Of a stretch of 64,000 nt of DNA, positions 1 to 11,581 are shown in pieces. Both the position numbers and the translations under genes were made by a program. This DNA comes from Setoptus koraiensis (taxonomy: Eukaryota > Arthropoda), in the NCBI GenBank assembly GCA_048013815.1, contig CM106586.1, forward strand, positions 5,704,001 through 5,768,000. The letters run 5' to 3'. The number at the start of each line of letters is the position of its first letter. Position 1 is the first letter of the stretch. The notes below the pieces were generated by a model that was given only the letters and a program-made list of their open reading frames with translations, was not told the origin of the DNA and made no database searches.

Positions 1-1
1 T

Positions 2-1048
2 CTCAAGGTTCAGGATACGCCCCAGATGATTATATTGACATTTGACGATGCTGTCAACAATGAAAATTGGGAAATATATCAAAAGATATTCACGGCAAAC
101 AGGACAAACGGCAACGGTTGCCCCATTAAATCGACGTTCTTTTTGAGCCACGAATACACCAATTACAGACATGTTCAAAAATTGTGGAACGACGGTCACG
201 AGATAGCCATACATTCCATAACGCACAAGCAGCCCGAATTGTGGTGGACATTCAATGCAACCATGGAGGATTGGTTCGACGAGTTCGCTGGCATGGCCAA
301 CATAATACACAAATTTGCTGGCATACCATTGGACGATTTACGGGGCGTTAGAGTGCCATTTTTGCGCGTCGGCTGGAACACCCAATTGGTGATGATGAAA
401 GAATTTGGCTTCTTGTACGACTCAACCATGGTGGCCCCATCTAAAACAGGCCAGCCAAACTCCTATCCAATTTGGCCCTTCACCATGGACTATCGTATAC
501 CGCACAAGTGTCACGGTTCGCGCCAAAAGTGCCCCAGTCGCTCGTTCCCTGGCATGTGGGAGATGATTATGAACCCGTTGGACATTGAGGGTCACACTTG
601 CGCCATGGTGGACTCGTGTCCGGCCCATTTAACCGAGGACGAAATGTACGATTTGTTGCGCTCCAATTTCGAGCGACATTACACCACCAATCGGGCCCCG
701 TTCGGTTTGTATTTCCACACAATCTGGTTCAAGGAAAAGCGCAATCACAAGGCCCTGTTGAGATTCGTCGACGACATGATTAAAAAACAAGACGTCTGGT
801 TCGTGACAAACTATCAGGCCATCGAATGGATGAGGACGCCCACCTCGTTGGCGCAAATAAACAATTTCGACCCATGGAAATGTAACAAGAAAGAGATTGA
901 CGCCAATTTAATTGCCTGCAATCATCCAAACTTGTGCAAATTGAAATTCAGACAGGGCAAGGGCGAACGATACCTGTACACTTGCTTCGAGTGTCCCGAG
1001 GTATTTCCCTGGGTCAAGAACGAGTTCGGTGTAGATACACAAAAATGA
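2..1048 (+). CDS. Chitin deacetylase, C-terminal part (CDA4/CDA5-like), 5' partial
   Basis: This is the carbohydrate-esterase-4 domain of an arthropod chitin deacetylase, a secreted, metal-dependent enzyme that removes acetyl groups from chitin in cuticle or other extracellular matrices. The frame is open from base 2 and the gene continues off the left edge, so the signal peptide and any chitin-binding or LDL-receptor domains are not visible; 348 residues remain. The CE4 motifs appear in order: TFDDA with the catalytic Asp pair (visible residues 15-16), HSITH supplying the two metal-binding His (71 and 75), RVPFLRVG, GMWEM, and LYFHTIWF near the C-terminal end of the domain. None of the expected catalytic residues is missing. 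The Cys-containing tail ending PWVKNEFG resembles the CDA4/CDA5 groups more than serpentine or vermiform, but I am not certain of the subgroup. The stop is at 1046-1048. Confidence 0.93.
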   Translation, partial: LKVQDTPQMIILTFDDAVNNENWEIYQKIFTANRTNGNGCPIKSTFFLSHEYTNYRHVQKLWNDGHEIAIHSITHKQPELWWTFNATMEDWFDEFAGMANIIHKFAGIPLDDLRGVRVPFLRVGWNTQLVMMKEFGFLYDSTMVAPSKTGQPNSYPIWPFTMDYRIPHKCHGSRQKCPSRSFPGMWEMIMNPLDIEGHTCAMVDSCPAHLTEDEMYDLLRSNFERHYTTNRAPFGLYFHTIWFKEKRNHKALLRFVDDMIKKQDVWFVTNYQAIEWMRTPTSLAQINNFDPWKCNKKEIDANLIACNHPNLCKLKFRQGKGERYLYTCFECPEVFPWVKNEFGVDTQK

Positions 1049-1133
1049 TGATACGACGAAGAAAAAAAAATACGACCATGATTGGCAATAACACCAGCGA
1101 GCCATAATTTCACGTGATTACGTTTTCACGACA

Positions 1134-1217
1134 ACACACACACACACACACACATTATATTAATATTATTGCACAAACAAACAAGCACACTAATAAAAAT
1201 ATATATATATATATATA
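1134..1217. repeat. (CA)n and (TA)n microsatellites
   Basis: A CA run covers about 1134-1153 and a TA run about 1199-1217. Both lie in the presumed 3' untranslated region of the chitin deacetylase gene. Confidence 0.85.
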
Positions 1218-1246
1218 AATAACAATGATTTTACGCAGCCAATAAA
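1192..1246 (+). terminator. Probable polyadenylation signals of the chitin deacetylase gene
   Basis: AATAAA occurs at 1192-1197 and again at 1241-1246, about 145-200 bp after the stop codon. These are the first canonical hexamers downstream. A CA run and a TA run surround them. Confidence 0.5.
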
Positions 1247-1451
1247 CACAATGGGGCCGACAGGCCAGTTGATGGGCCAGATAGATGGGCAGAGGCACAA
1301 ATTGGGCGCCAAATTTCGACGCAACAGTTATCGACATGCCAGAACTTTTTTCGCAAAATTGCGGCCAGCCAAACATCGATTGAGACGGCCTAGAGCGAGC
1401 AAGTTTTTCTGAGACAAAGTTTTTCTCGCGAGCATCATCCGAATAGCCGAA

Positions 1452-1510
1452 TTTCGGATGTTTCGGATGTTTCGGATATTTCGGATATTTCGGATATTTC
1501 GGATATTTCG
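1452..1510. repeat. 9-bp tandem repeat (TTTCGGAT-A/G)
   Basis: Six consecutive 9-bp units TTTCGGATG or TTTCGGATA are followed by a partial unit. It is the first of several 9-14 bp tandem arrays in the GC-rich block, each with its own unrelated unit. Confidence 0.9.
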
Positions 1511-1912
1511 ATTATCGCCATTTTTAGCACGGGCCAGAGTCCGTGCTGAAAACCGCACAAGACTTTCAATGATCGGGCCCGAATCGTGGCCACAATATCA
1601 TGCGCCAGTCGATAGATAATTATAGGCCTGGTGAACCTCAGCCGGGTCTTGGCAGCGCCCCCGAACGAGATTCCGGCGAACTATGAGTGCATTTGTGGGG
1701 CCCGCGGGGGCCAGCTTCGGAACGAGCACACACACACAGACACTGCGTCAGTGTTTGTCTGGTGTCTGATTGTTGCGCAATCGCGTAAAAGTCAGCGGAG
1801 GCGCGCGCACAAACTCTATCTATACGGGATAGAAAATTCTTTCAGACAGTCACTTGTTCGAGCGAAATTCTTTGTTTGTTCATCCGTTGGCTCGCTGGCT
1901 CGCTGGCTCATC

Positions 1913-1920
1913 TATATATA
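1913..1920 (+). promoter_or_regulatory. Putative TATA box of VGLUT promoter A
   Basis: TATATATA lies about 180 bp upstream of the ATG of first exon 1A. A transcription start near 1945 would give a 5' leader of about 150 bases with no intervening splice site needed. Position and sequence suggest a promoter; no other element was verified. Confidence 0.4.
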
Positions 1921-2096
1921 GCCATTTGCGATCTAAATAGCCAAGTGTAGTTGCTATCAGCATTTGTTGCAATCAAAAGTCAAGCGAGCTCGCGCTGGCA
2001 CGTGAAACTTAGTTGTTGTGTGTGTCACAATTGTTGTTATTTAGTTTTTATCGGCAAGCAAGACAGCAAGCCTCAAGCAAGCAAGCAAGCATCACC

Positions 2097-2254
2097 ATGG
2101 CTTATAATGGCCGCAATAGTGGCGTTAACAACGCAAACGACGGCCAATTTAACAATCAAGACGACGAAGAGAGTCCCATGAAGAAAAACATAAATAATAT
2201 TTTGAATTTAGTCAAAGACGCTGTGAATAGAATAAAGCATCGGGACAAATCAGA
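2097..2254 (+). CDS. VGlut: VGLUT alternative first coding exon 1A
   Basis: The ATG sits in a strong Kozak context (CACCATGG). The exon encodes 52 residues plus two bases and ends at a consensus donor, GTAAGT, at 2255. The N-terminus is hydrophilic, first Asn-rich and acidic, then Lys-rich (KKNINNILNLVKDAVNRIKH), as expected for the cytosolic tail of a vesicular glutamate transporter. The exon ends in phase 2 and so joins exactly to the acceptor at 11327-11328, giving S-E-L-N-A-F-K. Exon 1B at 7354 ends in the same phase and can use the same acceptor, so the two look mutually exclusive and served by separate promoters. The assignment rests on start context, donor quality and matching phase, since N-termini in this family are poorly conserved. 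Confidence 0.68.
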
Positions 2255-2806
2255 GTAAGTGCCACTATCGCGGCCACCGTGCTCGCCTAAGATCGCCTAA
2301 AATCACCGCAACGGACATTTTTGCGACTAGCGCACGTTGCGATTGCCGCAAAAATCAAGTTTCTGCTACGATAAAATTATCAGATTCGCCTGCCTTTCGC
2401 TCCACTCGCAACGTGCGAAATTGTGGGCCGATTGCTGGCCCCTCGAGCGCGTCGAAAACGAGCAGTCACAGTGGCACCGATGGCAAGACAGCGAACGTTG
2501 TTACGCAACGGCGGGCCCCACAAAACAACAATCGTCTGTTCGTCTGACTCGACGGTTGACTCGAGCGCCTCACCTGAGCGAACATCGGACAGTGCGGCCA
2601 CCTAGCGACAAGGTTGGGCGGTCTTATTTATAGCATTTGTCAATTATTTGTTATTGTTTGTGCGGCTCGGTGGCATCGCGTGCCTGCCCGCGAACTGGCC
2701 GCTGGGCGCCGCTGGCCGCAACGACACGGCCGGACCCTAGTGACGCAATAAGTCGCGTTACACGCGCGTGTTTCGACGTTGTTGCGAATGCTTGTTGTTG
2801 TTGCGA

Positions 2807-2865
2807 CTGCACGTTGTTGCGTCATTGGCGTCACACTGAACAGTCAGTGACGCAACAACGTGCAG
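2807..2865. repeat. Perfect inverted repeat, 18-bp arms
   Basis: The left arm 2807-2824 (CTGCACGTTGTTGCGTCA) is exactly complementary to 2848-2865, with a 23-base spacer. Confidence 0.9.
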
Positions 2866-2916
2866 CGCATCAACTTGCCACAACAGCACATGCAAGTTGC
2901 GCAACAGTACCACGGC

Positions 2917-2924
2917 TATAAATA
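2917..2924 (+). promoter_or_regulatory. TATAAATA box-like element in VGLUT intron
   Basis: A perfect TATAAATA lies just after the inverted repeat at 2807-2865. It is TATA-like, but no associated exon was found. Confidence 0.25.
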
Positions 2925-3172
2925 ACCGTTACTTTGGGCCGTTCGCTTGGCCAGCCAGTAGGTCAAACAGCGTGAACACGCGACAGCCAGCAAACAAGCG
3001 AGCGAGAGGCAAAGAAAATCATTATCTCTCTTTATCTATTTTTTTACGCTCAAATAGTTTGCACCACAAATGTAGCATAAACCACCGGCCCTGTCGGCGC
3101 ACTGCCACCTACTTGTTCTTGGCGACAACTGGCCGCGTTGCTGGCTCACTTGTTAGCGCCAACACTGACACA

Positions 3173-3212
3173 GCGCCGACACTGACATGGTTTTCCATGT
3201 CAGTGTCGGCGC
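3173..3212. repeat. Perfect hairpin, 18-bp arms, TTTT loop
   Basis: The left arm 3173-3190 (GCGCCGACACTGACATGG) is exactly complementary to 3195-3212, separated only by TTTT. This is one of the tightest hairpins in the window. Confidence 0.95.
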
Positions 3213-3794
3213 GAATGGCGGCCCGCGAATGGTGGCGCCCTCTGCGCTTGCTGGCAGTTGCTTACAGTTGCGTAATCTCTTCTCTTGTCGTGTTCGTTTT
3301 CTCTGGCGTCGTGTTTGCACTGTTGCCAACACAACACGCGTATTGTTGTGGGCGGCGGCCCGTTATGGGCGCCCCCTTCGCCCAAACAACCGACGACAAG
3401 CGAGCATATAACCGCGCAATATGATGCGAGTTGCGTCATACAGCAAGTAGCATCACTGTGTGTGTGTGTGTGTGGCCAGCAATCTCTGTCAAGTAGTCAA
3501 ATGTGGTGGTTGTTGTTGTGTTGCACAACTTGCAAACAACAGCCATAATAAAACTGACGACACCAGCAACAACAAGACGACTGACATAAGGACAAGAGAT
3601 ACGCGCCACCGATAAGACACAACCGACGCGCACACGCCAATAACCTTTAACCTGCTACATCTTCATTTGGCCCCATTCGGTCCGGTGTGCGGCGGGCCCG
3701 CGCTGGCCAGTCGCGAAAGTCGCTATAGTCGCTGTGCAGCGGCTGCTGCAGTCGCTATAGCCGTTTTGCTATTTCGGTCGCTACAGTCGCCGCA

Positions 3795-3863
3795 CAGTCG
3801 CTATAGTCGCTGTAGTCGCTGTAGTCGCTGTAGTCGCTGTAGTCGCTGTAGTCGCTATAGTCG
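3795..3863. repeat. 9-bp tandem repeat (AGTCGCTGT)
   Basis: There are about seven units of AGTCGCTGT or AGTCGCTAT. Diverged copies of the same unit extend left to about 3715. Confidence 0.9.
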
Positions 3864-4794
3864 TTTGGCTATTTTGGTCGCTATGCTCAGCATTGTATGA
3901 TGTGCCTGGGCTGTGCTGTTGTTGTGTTTTTGTGGCGTGTGTCCACTATCCATGAATGATGATAATAATGGACACGGCTCCATTGTGTTGTCCTTTTCGC
4001 CCTTGTTGTCGTTGTTATTACGTAATATAACCAACTGCAACGGCGTTGATGACAACTTGGCCGATTTGCTTTGTTCGAGCTTTGCTGGCTTGCCACCAGC
4101 GCCACCAGCGCCACTGGCGCCACCACTGTGCGCCATTATGTAATAACTGTAGTAGTTGCTGAAGTAGTTGCAGCAGCAGTGGCGCTGGTGGTTGCAACTT
4201 ATGACAAGGCAACATGATGAACATCAACTATCATGCTCATCATCTAATGTGCATTAGGCCCGCGTACACACACATTGCGTCATTTGCGAGCAGTTGCAAC
4301 TTGCAAGCAAAGCAAGCGTAATGGCGCCACTATGCACTCACTAACATGTAACCGTGGGTGTCTTTGTATTTGGGGCCCTGCATTTTCTTAGCGCCCTTTC
4401 TGGTGCTTTATGGCTTATATAGGTTACGTAATGCTCGCCGTGTTAACGAGCTACACAAAAGTGACTTGCTGCTGCGTGAATCAAATCTTGCCAGTGTAGC
4501 CAAAGATGATGGCGGCCGGCCGGCCGGCCCGCCCGCCCGACTAGCACCGCGCCCAAACATTCTTGTTTTACTCACACTGAACAATCTCGCAAATTCACAA
4601 CTGAATTCTAGAATTTCTCCAATTCGTCACCGCTCGCAAGCGCTCTCGTGCGTGCCCGTTTCCGGCGCCACTCGCTCATTTTACTCGCTCATTTTACTCG
4701 CTCATCTGGCTCGCTCGTTTGGCGTGGGCACCCCAGTCGGGATTTATTTAAAGCCCCGCTGGTGCTTGTATCGGCATGCAGCCAGACCGGCGGC

Positions 4795-4836
4795 TCAAAT
4801 GTATTATCAAATGTATTGTCAAATGTATTATCAAAT
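4795..4836. repeat. 12-bp tandem repeat (TCAAATGTATTA)
   Basis: Three and a half copies of a 12-bp unit. A shorter, related-looking array of the CTCGCTCATTTTA type lies nearby at about 4672-4710. Confidence 0.85.
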
Positions 4837-5785
4837 CCATCTCGAGTCGCCAGACGAGAGTTGATTTAGCAAGCGAGCTGTCGAATTGCCGCACTGTGTT
4901 GAGAATGTGTATTCTAGGCACTTGTCGGTTTCAGTTGGCGTGCCCAGCCATTGCCCAGCGGAAATGCGAGGGTTTTAAACAGGCGACTGCTACACGAACT
5001 CGCATCTCGGGCCTCACAAAGGGCACTCTCACCTGTCGGCCGTGCATTCAAGTCAAAGTTCACCCATCAAGCATCAAATATGGCTCTGCGTCGAATGCGC
5101 CCATGAATATAACCACCAAAATGCCAGATATGTCGCACAAGCTGAACATGGCGCCCAATATTGGAATGCGTAAAAGAATATGCGTGACACGAGGAATGGC
5201 CCCGTCGATTTGATTTATCTTGGGCGCCACTGTGTGTGTCTCATTGTACTGTATGAACTCTATGTATGGCTGCCGCTGGTCGATCATCGACACCAGCAAA
5301 CAAACCCTCAATTTCCATCGTCAGTGTGTGCTTGCGGCACACACACGCACCGATTACGCAATGTTTATGGTGGGCCCATTTGTTCGTGAACAACCGAATC
5401 GATTTTTGTCGTTTGGGCGACAACCTTGCCTGGGGTTCGGATGAGGTTTGGATGAGGTTTGGATTGGGTCGCGCTTTTCCGGTCTTGCCGATCTTTGGGG
5501 GTATTTTTCTTGGCGATTTGGCCATTTTTCTGCACCACACAATCGAGTAAGATCGCACACGAAGAATTGTCGCGTTGTGTATCTTGCAATTAAGTTACAA
5601 TTATGTCATGTGACGTCGGCACTGTACATTGATTGGGCCCCATTGATTCTCGTAAGTCACGCACAGTCGCAATTGCCGACGGCTAAACAACTCGCCAACT
5701 GGCTACGGATGGCAAAAAATTCAGTCAGTGACAGCAACAAGACAAGACAAGACAAAGTTAATGCACTCACGCACTCGGGCCCCAA

Positions 5786-5833
5786 TCCGATGGATTGCGT
5801 CACGGAGCTGGCGACTTGACGCAATCCATCGGA
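5786..5833. repeat. Perfect inverted repeat, 17-bp arms
   Basis: TCCGATGGATTGCGTCA at 5786-5802 is exactly complementary to 5817-5833, with a 14-base spacer. Confidence 0.93.
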
Positions 5834-6402
5834 CGCTCGAAGGCGAACCGTGCGCCACAACACGGATATGTGTGTTTGTATTAGGCACTGCAATGTCGCT
5901 TGATTCAATTTCGCCTGATTCGATTTCGTCGTTTGATTTGATTCAATTGGCCAATATCATCACTGGCACTTTGTTACCTGTGTGAGTCGGCCAGTGACGA
6001 TTGATGGCAGACGAATCACCAACGGCAACGTAAGGCTGCCAAAGTAAGTCAATTATCGCGCGCAAGTAACTTATCGCCAGCGGGCCCGAGGCCCGAAGAT
6101 CGCCAGCGATAATAGTCCCACGATGGGCTGATAGATGGACAGATATGATGTTGTCGACATAAGTGGCTCCGGTCGAGCCAAAAGCGAGGGCCCGCTCACT
6201 CGTGGCGGCTCCACGACGAGCGAGCCATTCTACTGATCGACCAGACTGACGCGATGACGGGGGCCATCAGTCCAATCATCGCCGATATGTGTTTAAATTG
6301 CCCATGTCGCTGTCACCTGACTTGCACGATCTAGGCACAATGGCTGCCATTAACCGTTGACTTTCGCGCCGTCCGACCGCCACTTGGGCCGGCCGAGTCG
6401 CC

Positions 6403-6440
6403 GGTGAGTTTGGGCCCCAAAATTGGGGCCCAAACTCACC
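6403..6440. repeat. Near-perfect 38-bp palindrome containing two GGGCCC sites
   Basis: The arms GGTGAGTTTGGGCCCC (6403-6418) and its exact complement (6425-6440) flank AAAATT. The left arm begins GGTGAG, which is donor-like, but this looks incidental. Confidence 0.95.
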
Positions 6441-6747
6441 TGACCGGCTCTCTCTTTTCCTGTTTTCGCTGGATGTTTGCCCGCTGTTGCCCCCTAGTCA
6501 GCAAGTGGACCGGCAGTTAATGGGCACGCTCTTGAAACCATTAAAATATGCCCAAAATCATGGCCGGCCTAATGGATTGGTGTCGTATTTATTCATCGAT
6601 TGCGCCAGATCGCATTGCTGGCTCGCCTGGGTCGAGGAGATGGATTTTTGCCGAATAAATGCATATCAATGCTCGCTGTTGGCTGCGATAATGATCAGCT
6701 GACTCGGCATAAATCTAATCTGTTTGTTTCGCTAATGGATGCCAGCC

Positions 6748-6785
6748 GAATCGGATTCGGCCAGCCAATGCTGCGAATCCGATTC
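6748..6785. repeat. Inverted repeat, 12-bp arms
   Basis: GAATCGGATTCG at 6748-6759 pairs exactly with 6774-6785 across a 14-base spacer. Confidence 0.85.
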
Positions 6786-7077
6786 CCGAGCAAACCAATC
6801 ACTAGCACTGGTAATGGGTATTGGGTATTGGGTTATTTAGCGTAGATGGTGTGTTCATTAGACATGCAAACAACAGTGATTGTCGTCTTTCATTGTTTAC
6901 AACAGAATACGTCAGATAGGCTGTATCTGACACACTGTATCGCTATGCACCAAGTCGTGACGGCGCCCATCAACAGAATGAACTTTGCCGATATTTATTA
7001 TTCATGAACATTTCCAATTGAACTTTGTTCATGGATTGTCGCATCGCGCTGATGTTTATCGTTTAGCGCACTATTGC

Positions 7078-7164
7078 TATATATATACCCGATATATGTA
7101 CCCGATATATGTACCCGATATATATACCCGATATATATACACATATATGTCTATATATACCCGA
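7078..7164. repeat. AT-rich tandem repeat, about 14-bp unit (TATATACCCGATAT)
   Basis: Five or six imperfect copies of a unit built on TATATACCCGA or TATGTACCCGA. It lies about 190 bp upstream of first exon 1B. Confidence 0.85.
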
Positions 7165-7353
7165 TGAGCGCCCGTTCGAAACGTGGGCCCCACGTCCATA
7201 AATCAATTTTTATGTGCACAAACAAATATTGCAAAAATGCGAGCAAACACGCAAATAAGCACGAAAATAAGCCACAACGAAATAATAATAGGTCCACTTT
7301 CCAGGAACCGCGAAAACCAACTAACCTCGCTATTTATATCTTTTCGTTGCACC

Positions 7354-7448
7354 ATGAATCTCGATCGTTTTAGGCGCCTCTTCGACGAAACCGAACAGGA
7401 TGGCGACATCCACGAACTACAACAGAATGGACAATCAACTGGTGACAA
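7354..7448 (+). CDS. VGlut: VGLUT alternative first coding exon 1B
   Basis: The ATG lies in CACCATGA context and opens a 31-codon frame plus two bases, ending at a consensus GTAAGT donor at 7449. The encoded N-terminus is short, hydrophilic and acidic (MNLDRFRRLFDETEQDGDIH...) and unrelated to that of exon 1A. Its phase-2 end fits the acceptor at 11327-11328, giving D-K-L-N-A-F-K. The resulting isoform would be 611 residues, against 632 for the exon 1A form. The same phase, the same GTAAGTG donor and similar start contexts support two alternative promoters for one transporter. A TATA-like TATTTATAT at about 7331 is too near the ATG to be convincing, so the promoter is unresolved. Confidence 0.62.
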
Positions 7449-10400
7449 GTAAGTGCCGCTTGCAGCTTTTTTGGCTACCCATCGATGGTCTCGAATCGAT
7501 AGTCTCGATCAAAAATGCTGCGCCCAGTGTATGCTACTTTGTGACTGGCGCGGCCTCCGATCGAGCGGAAAACGGGCCCACGTAATAACATGAGCGCGAT
7601 TTTATATTGTTACGAATCAAACCATTAATAGATCTATCACCTATTCAACGAGCCAGCTCAGTGGCGGCTCATGGCGGCAGATTTGCTTGGTTCGGCAGCG
7701 AAATGTCAATTTCATCAGTGTATCAGCGATCTGGGAGAGCGAGTGAATTTTCGCGCATAAACCAATCCATTCGCTTAATTGATGAGATAATCTCTCGTAT
7801 GATCGCTCGAATAATCTCAGTTAGTCAGTATATCACCGCTGCGACAAACTGCTATCAGCAGTGTGTGCTTATCGGATATTACGGTGGCTTTATGCGTTGT
7901 GCTCATGTTCGCGTTATATCAACCGAACCGGACCAGCCAATGAATAACTGAACTATAAATACGACCGCATTACTTGCCGTATGCATGATTGCCGCACTGC
8001 TGGTCCAATCTGCTCAAATGGGTCACATAAAGTCACCAGATGCAGCTAACGCAAACCGGCAAGCGAGCTGGTTTGCCGCCAATCGGCAAGGTAATACGTA
8101 AAAGTAATTAGCGCTAATGATGCGGCCAACCAGAAGCGAATTTAATTCCGTAGCGCAGCTACAACGACAATGACATTTAATTCGCTTCTCGCAAACACTA
8201 ATTATCCGAATATTGCACTGGGTCAATTTAATCATGATGGCGATTCGAGCAACAAGACATTCAATTTCAGATAGGCCCCAGATGAAGCGATTCGGGCCAC
8301 ATCCGATATATATATATCTTATATATATCTGTATCTGGCAACACGAGGCCACTGTTGTCTCGGCAAGACAATGTCGGCGGCTAGCCAATATTCGCAATTG
8401 ACCAGATAGGCAATAATAATCACAATTATCTGGTCATATTCATGCCAGCGAAAGCTGACGCGATGCTATTATGGCTCTATTACGTATCATCATGTGATAA
8501 GTGCTGTATGTGTCTCGATGTGCGCTTATCCGCGCCGATGCAAGTTCACCAACCACTCGTCCTAATCACTCGATAGCTTCATCTGGGGGCGACTTATGAA
8601 TTTCTTGTTTTCTGTCAATGTTCGTGTGTGCCAATCTCGGTTCCATTTTCGGTTCAGTCTAGCGGAAACGCGCTGCGCAACTGTCCGACGTGCACGTTAC
8701 GCGCGGCCATATATTTCGGGGCCCATTGTTTTGTGGAAATGGTCGTCGGAACAGGCAAGCGCGCAAGTTTGCAGTGCCCGCCAACTTGAAATGAAATAGC
8801 CAGTCATAATGCTTTTTATGGGCCCCGCAAGCAGCCAGCCAGCCAGCCAACCAGCCAGTATTGAGCGCAATTACTTAATTGATTATGTTGGAAAATTGTA
8901 AACAACAAGTACGAACGGGACCCCAAGCTTCTAACGTGTTACCAGCACGATGTCAGCGCTCTGTTTCTGTCTTTTCCGCGTTTCCCCTTTTCCGTGCTGC
9001 CTCTTTTCGGGATCCTTCTCCTCTTTTTGGCCCCTTTGCCCGGCTTCTCCGCTTCTTTTTGGCCTCTGTGCCGATTTTTTCCGCTTCTTTTTGGCGCTGT
9101 GTTTTTTTTTCGCCGCTCGCCGCTGCCCTCTATGCTTGACTGCCGTTTCATCTGCTCTTACATTTGTCATGGCGACGCATAGATTCATTTTCACATAGTG
9201 CCACAACGTGCAACCAATTACCTATTGTTGGCGGCCATTTACAGGACAGATAACCGAGCGCCACCATTAGCCTGTAATGGAATTTCGGTGCCGAGGCTCG
9301 CCATTTCGTTGGCCATGTTTTTTCTGTCGAAGCGTGTTCAATACGTGCACTTGAGTGCTAACAACATTTTTTATTTCACGTGGCCCGCACGAAATCTTGT
9401 CACTGTTCCTGCGGTCTCACAGGAAATGTGGCCACTGACACACATTAGCAATTTTGGCGAAATTTCGCCACCGCCAACCAGTGAAACCGGCAACTTTTGC
9501 GCCCTTTTCGGACCTTTTTCGCCAACTCACTCAGATGCATGTCAACGGTGGCTAGACACGCTGAAAGGTCAATAATGTACGCGCAAGTCTGCCGCTTTGT
9601 TTCCGCTCTGCGCCAGCGGATATTGGCTAATTTGAACCAATTTCAGTTGGCGCACAACAAATATCGCCGGCAATAATCTCACAACTACTTAAATGTCGCC
9701 ACCGTTGGTCGCTGGCCATCGCGTCCGGCCGCGCTGAAGTGCGGCCCGAGTTGTGGGCGGCCAGCGTTGGGCGCCAAATGACGAAGATGTGTCCGACTGT
9801 AAACTATTGGCCCGGTGGCGCCCCAAAGCGGATCAGCGGATTAGCGGTATTTTATGGGGTTTGCGCTACGTCATTGACAGTGATCGCCGCCAAATGAGCG
9901 CCCCAACCAACCAATAGCTGGCCACAGCGAAATGAATCTGACGCGGCTCGCTGGTTGCTCGTCTCATTTGCGTCGTCTAGACATTACGTGGCTACCGGCT
10001 ATCGCGTTAATACATTTTTGTCGCCCTATACAATGGTGTGTGTTGGCGTGGGTGGATTAGCTGCGAGCTGCCAGATAGGAACGTCGAGCGACCAACGACG
10101 TCAGCAAACCAAATCAACCGCTGGACAGCTGCACACAAATTGACAGTTGCAGATAAACAGATATACGCTCAGATATATCTGTGTATATATAGCGCAGTAT
10201 GGCACCCCTACTGGCCAGCGCTATGGCCGTAATAATGATCCGCTGAATGGCTAAATTGAATTATTTGGGGCCCATCGGCACGACGCTGGCCGACGCTTGT
10301 GGCCGAAGTGTTTGTGTGTGTGTGTGTGCCTTCGACACTGAAGTAGCCAGCGCCAATTGATGTCAGCAGAGTATCAATGAATGGCCTTGATGGCCAGTTT

Positions 10401-11328
10401 CTGATTGCTCAAAAAGGGGGGACTCGCACAACTCGACAGTGTCGGCCCGCGACCTAAACCTTTCCAACTGGCCGCCGCTGTTTGCCGTTTGTCTGGGCCC
10501 GAAACAGCCAAACGGCAAATGGCAAATGGCAAACAGCACGAACAGGCAACCATAATCCCAAAGGCGAGACAGGGGCCCCCGAAATACGCATTAAGATTAA
10601 ATCCAATAGTGTATTCAGGTCACGCCAGTGGCGTTGCGCCTCTTTTCGGCCCATGAATTTCGCTCCGAAATCTATTTCTATGCGAGCTTTCTGGCTCGTG
10701 TTGAGCGAAACGCCGCCTGGGCGAAAACGAGCAGCCAAAAATGAAATTTCGGCTGCCTGTTTTCATTGTGGCTCGGCCCCACTGGCGCCCCACTCGCGCC
10801 ACTCACGGCGGCCTGAAGAGCCCGTTGAGTCAACGGCGTTGACTTCGCCAGAGTCACTCTGGCACCATCTCGAGAACTCTCTTCAGCACACAAGTTAACA
10901 AAATGGTTATTTTTTACCACTTGCCACCATTGTCTTGCCCCCCTTGTGTTTGCGGGGCCGGCGAGATGTTGCAAATATAACAACAGCGACAACAACACGA
11001 AACATGAGACACCGACAACACAATACCTACAATGATTGAGTGTGTAACGGGGCAAACTGTCAGCCGGCTCACCTGAGCGACCCTGTGCCTTCAGTCAGCG
11101 AGGTTCGGTGGCGCCCCAGCGAGATTCGTGCGGCTCGATCTGGACACGCAAGTGTCAGCTAAACAGCACAAAAACTAACCCGAAACTTTTCTTTCTTCTC
11201 GTCCACAACTGCCAACACAATTTTGCAATTCAAAAACGGATAAAAAATCCGTCTGTTTTGCCATGGCAAACTGACAACGCCGGATCAACCCGAAATTCAC
11301 AACAAACCGACCCGACGCCACCACACAG
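7449..11328 (+). other. VGLUT intron, GC-rich
   Basis: No gene is recognisable. The stretch contains a strong TATAAATA at 7954, an interrupted TA run near 8310, pyrimidine-rich DNA at 8960-9120 and several GGGCCC sites. It ends in a C-rich tract before the acceptor CACACAG at 11322-11328. Confidence 0.65.
7954..7961 (+). promoter_or_regulatory. TATAAATA element in VGLUT intron
   Basis: A perfect TATAAATA preceded by a GC-containing stretch. No open first exon with a donor of the right phase was found downstream. Confidence 0.25.
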
Positions 11329-11581
11329 ACTAAACGCCTTCAAGGGATTCAAGCCCGCCAAGGGCGCCGGCCAGACGACGGCCGACACCTTCCAAAAGTC
11401 GGCCTACGAGCGCTTTCTAGAGCCAAATTGTTCATTTTGTGATTCATTCCTATCAAAACGATATCAAATTGCTCTATTATCATCCATTGGTTTCCTTATA
11501 TCATTTGGCATCAGATGCAATTTAGGTGTTGCCATTATCAAAATGACTAGCCCCGTCACCACCGAAGACAATCAAATAATC
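11329..11581 (+). CDS. VGlut: VGLUT common exon 2 (cytosolic tail and first membrane helix)
   Basis: This exon starts after CACACAG, completes the split codon from exon 1A or 1B, and ends with a full codon at the donor GTGAGT (11582). It encodes [12 protein letters not shown] and a linker, then [20 protein letters not shown] and [10 protein letters not shown], the strongly conserved first transmembrane helix of vesicular glutamate transporters (compare [11 protein letters not shown] in vertebrate VGLUTs). The frame is also open leftward to an ATG at 11108. Because the acceptor phase fits both upstream exons and the extra residues look random, I take 11329 as the exon start. A third start at 11108 remains possible. 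Confidence 0.88.

Larger units (their letters stand above)
2255..7353 (+). other. VGLUT intron / region upstream of exon 1B: GC-rich, hairpin-rich non-coding DNA
   Basis: I see no conserved protein here despite many open frames, which come from GC-rich and repetitive sequence. It holds several perfect inverted repeats (listed separately), tandem arrays at 3795-3863, 4795-4836 and 7078-7164, and many GGGCCC sites. The right end presumably carries the promoter of exon 1B. Confidence 0.7.

Noticed and set aside
3715-3870. Direct repeats that could be taken for a CRISPR array
   Set aside because: Units are 9 bp in direct tandem with no spacers and the genome is eukaryotic. It is an ordinary minisatellite.
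11108-11328. Upstream extension of VGLUT exon 2 to an ATG at 11108
   Set aside because: The added residues look random, and the acceptor at 11327-11328 fits the phase of both alternative first exons. Kept only as a remote alternative.
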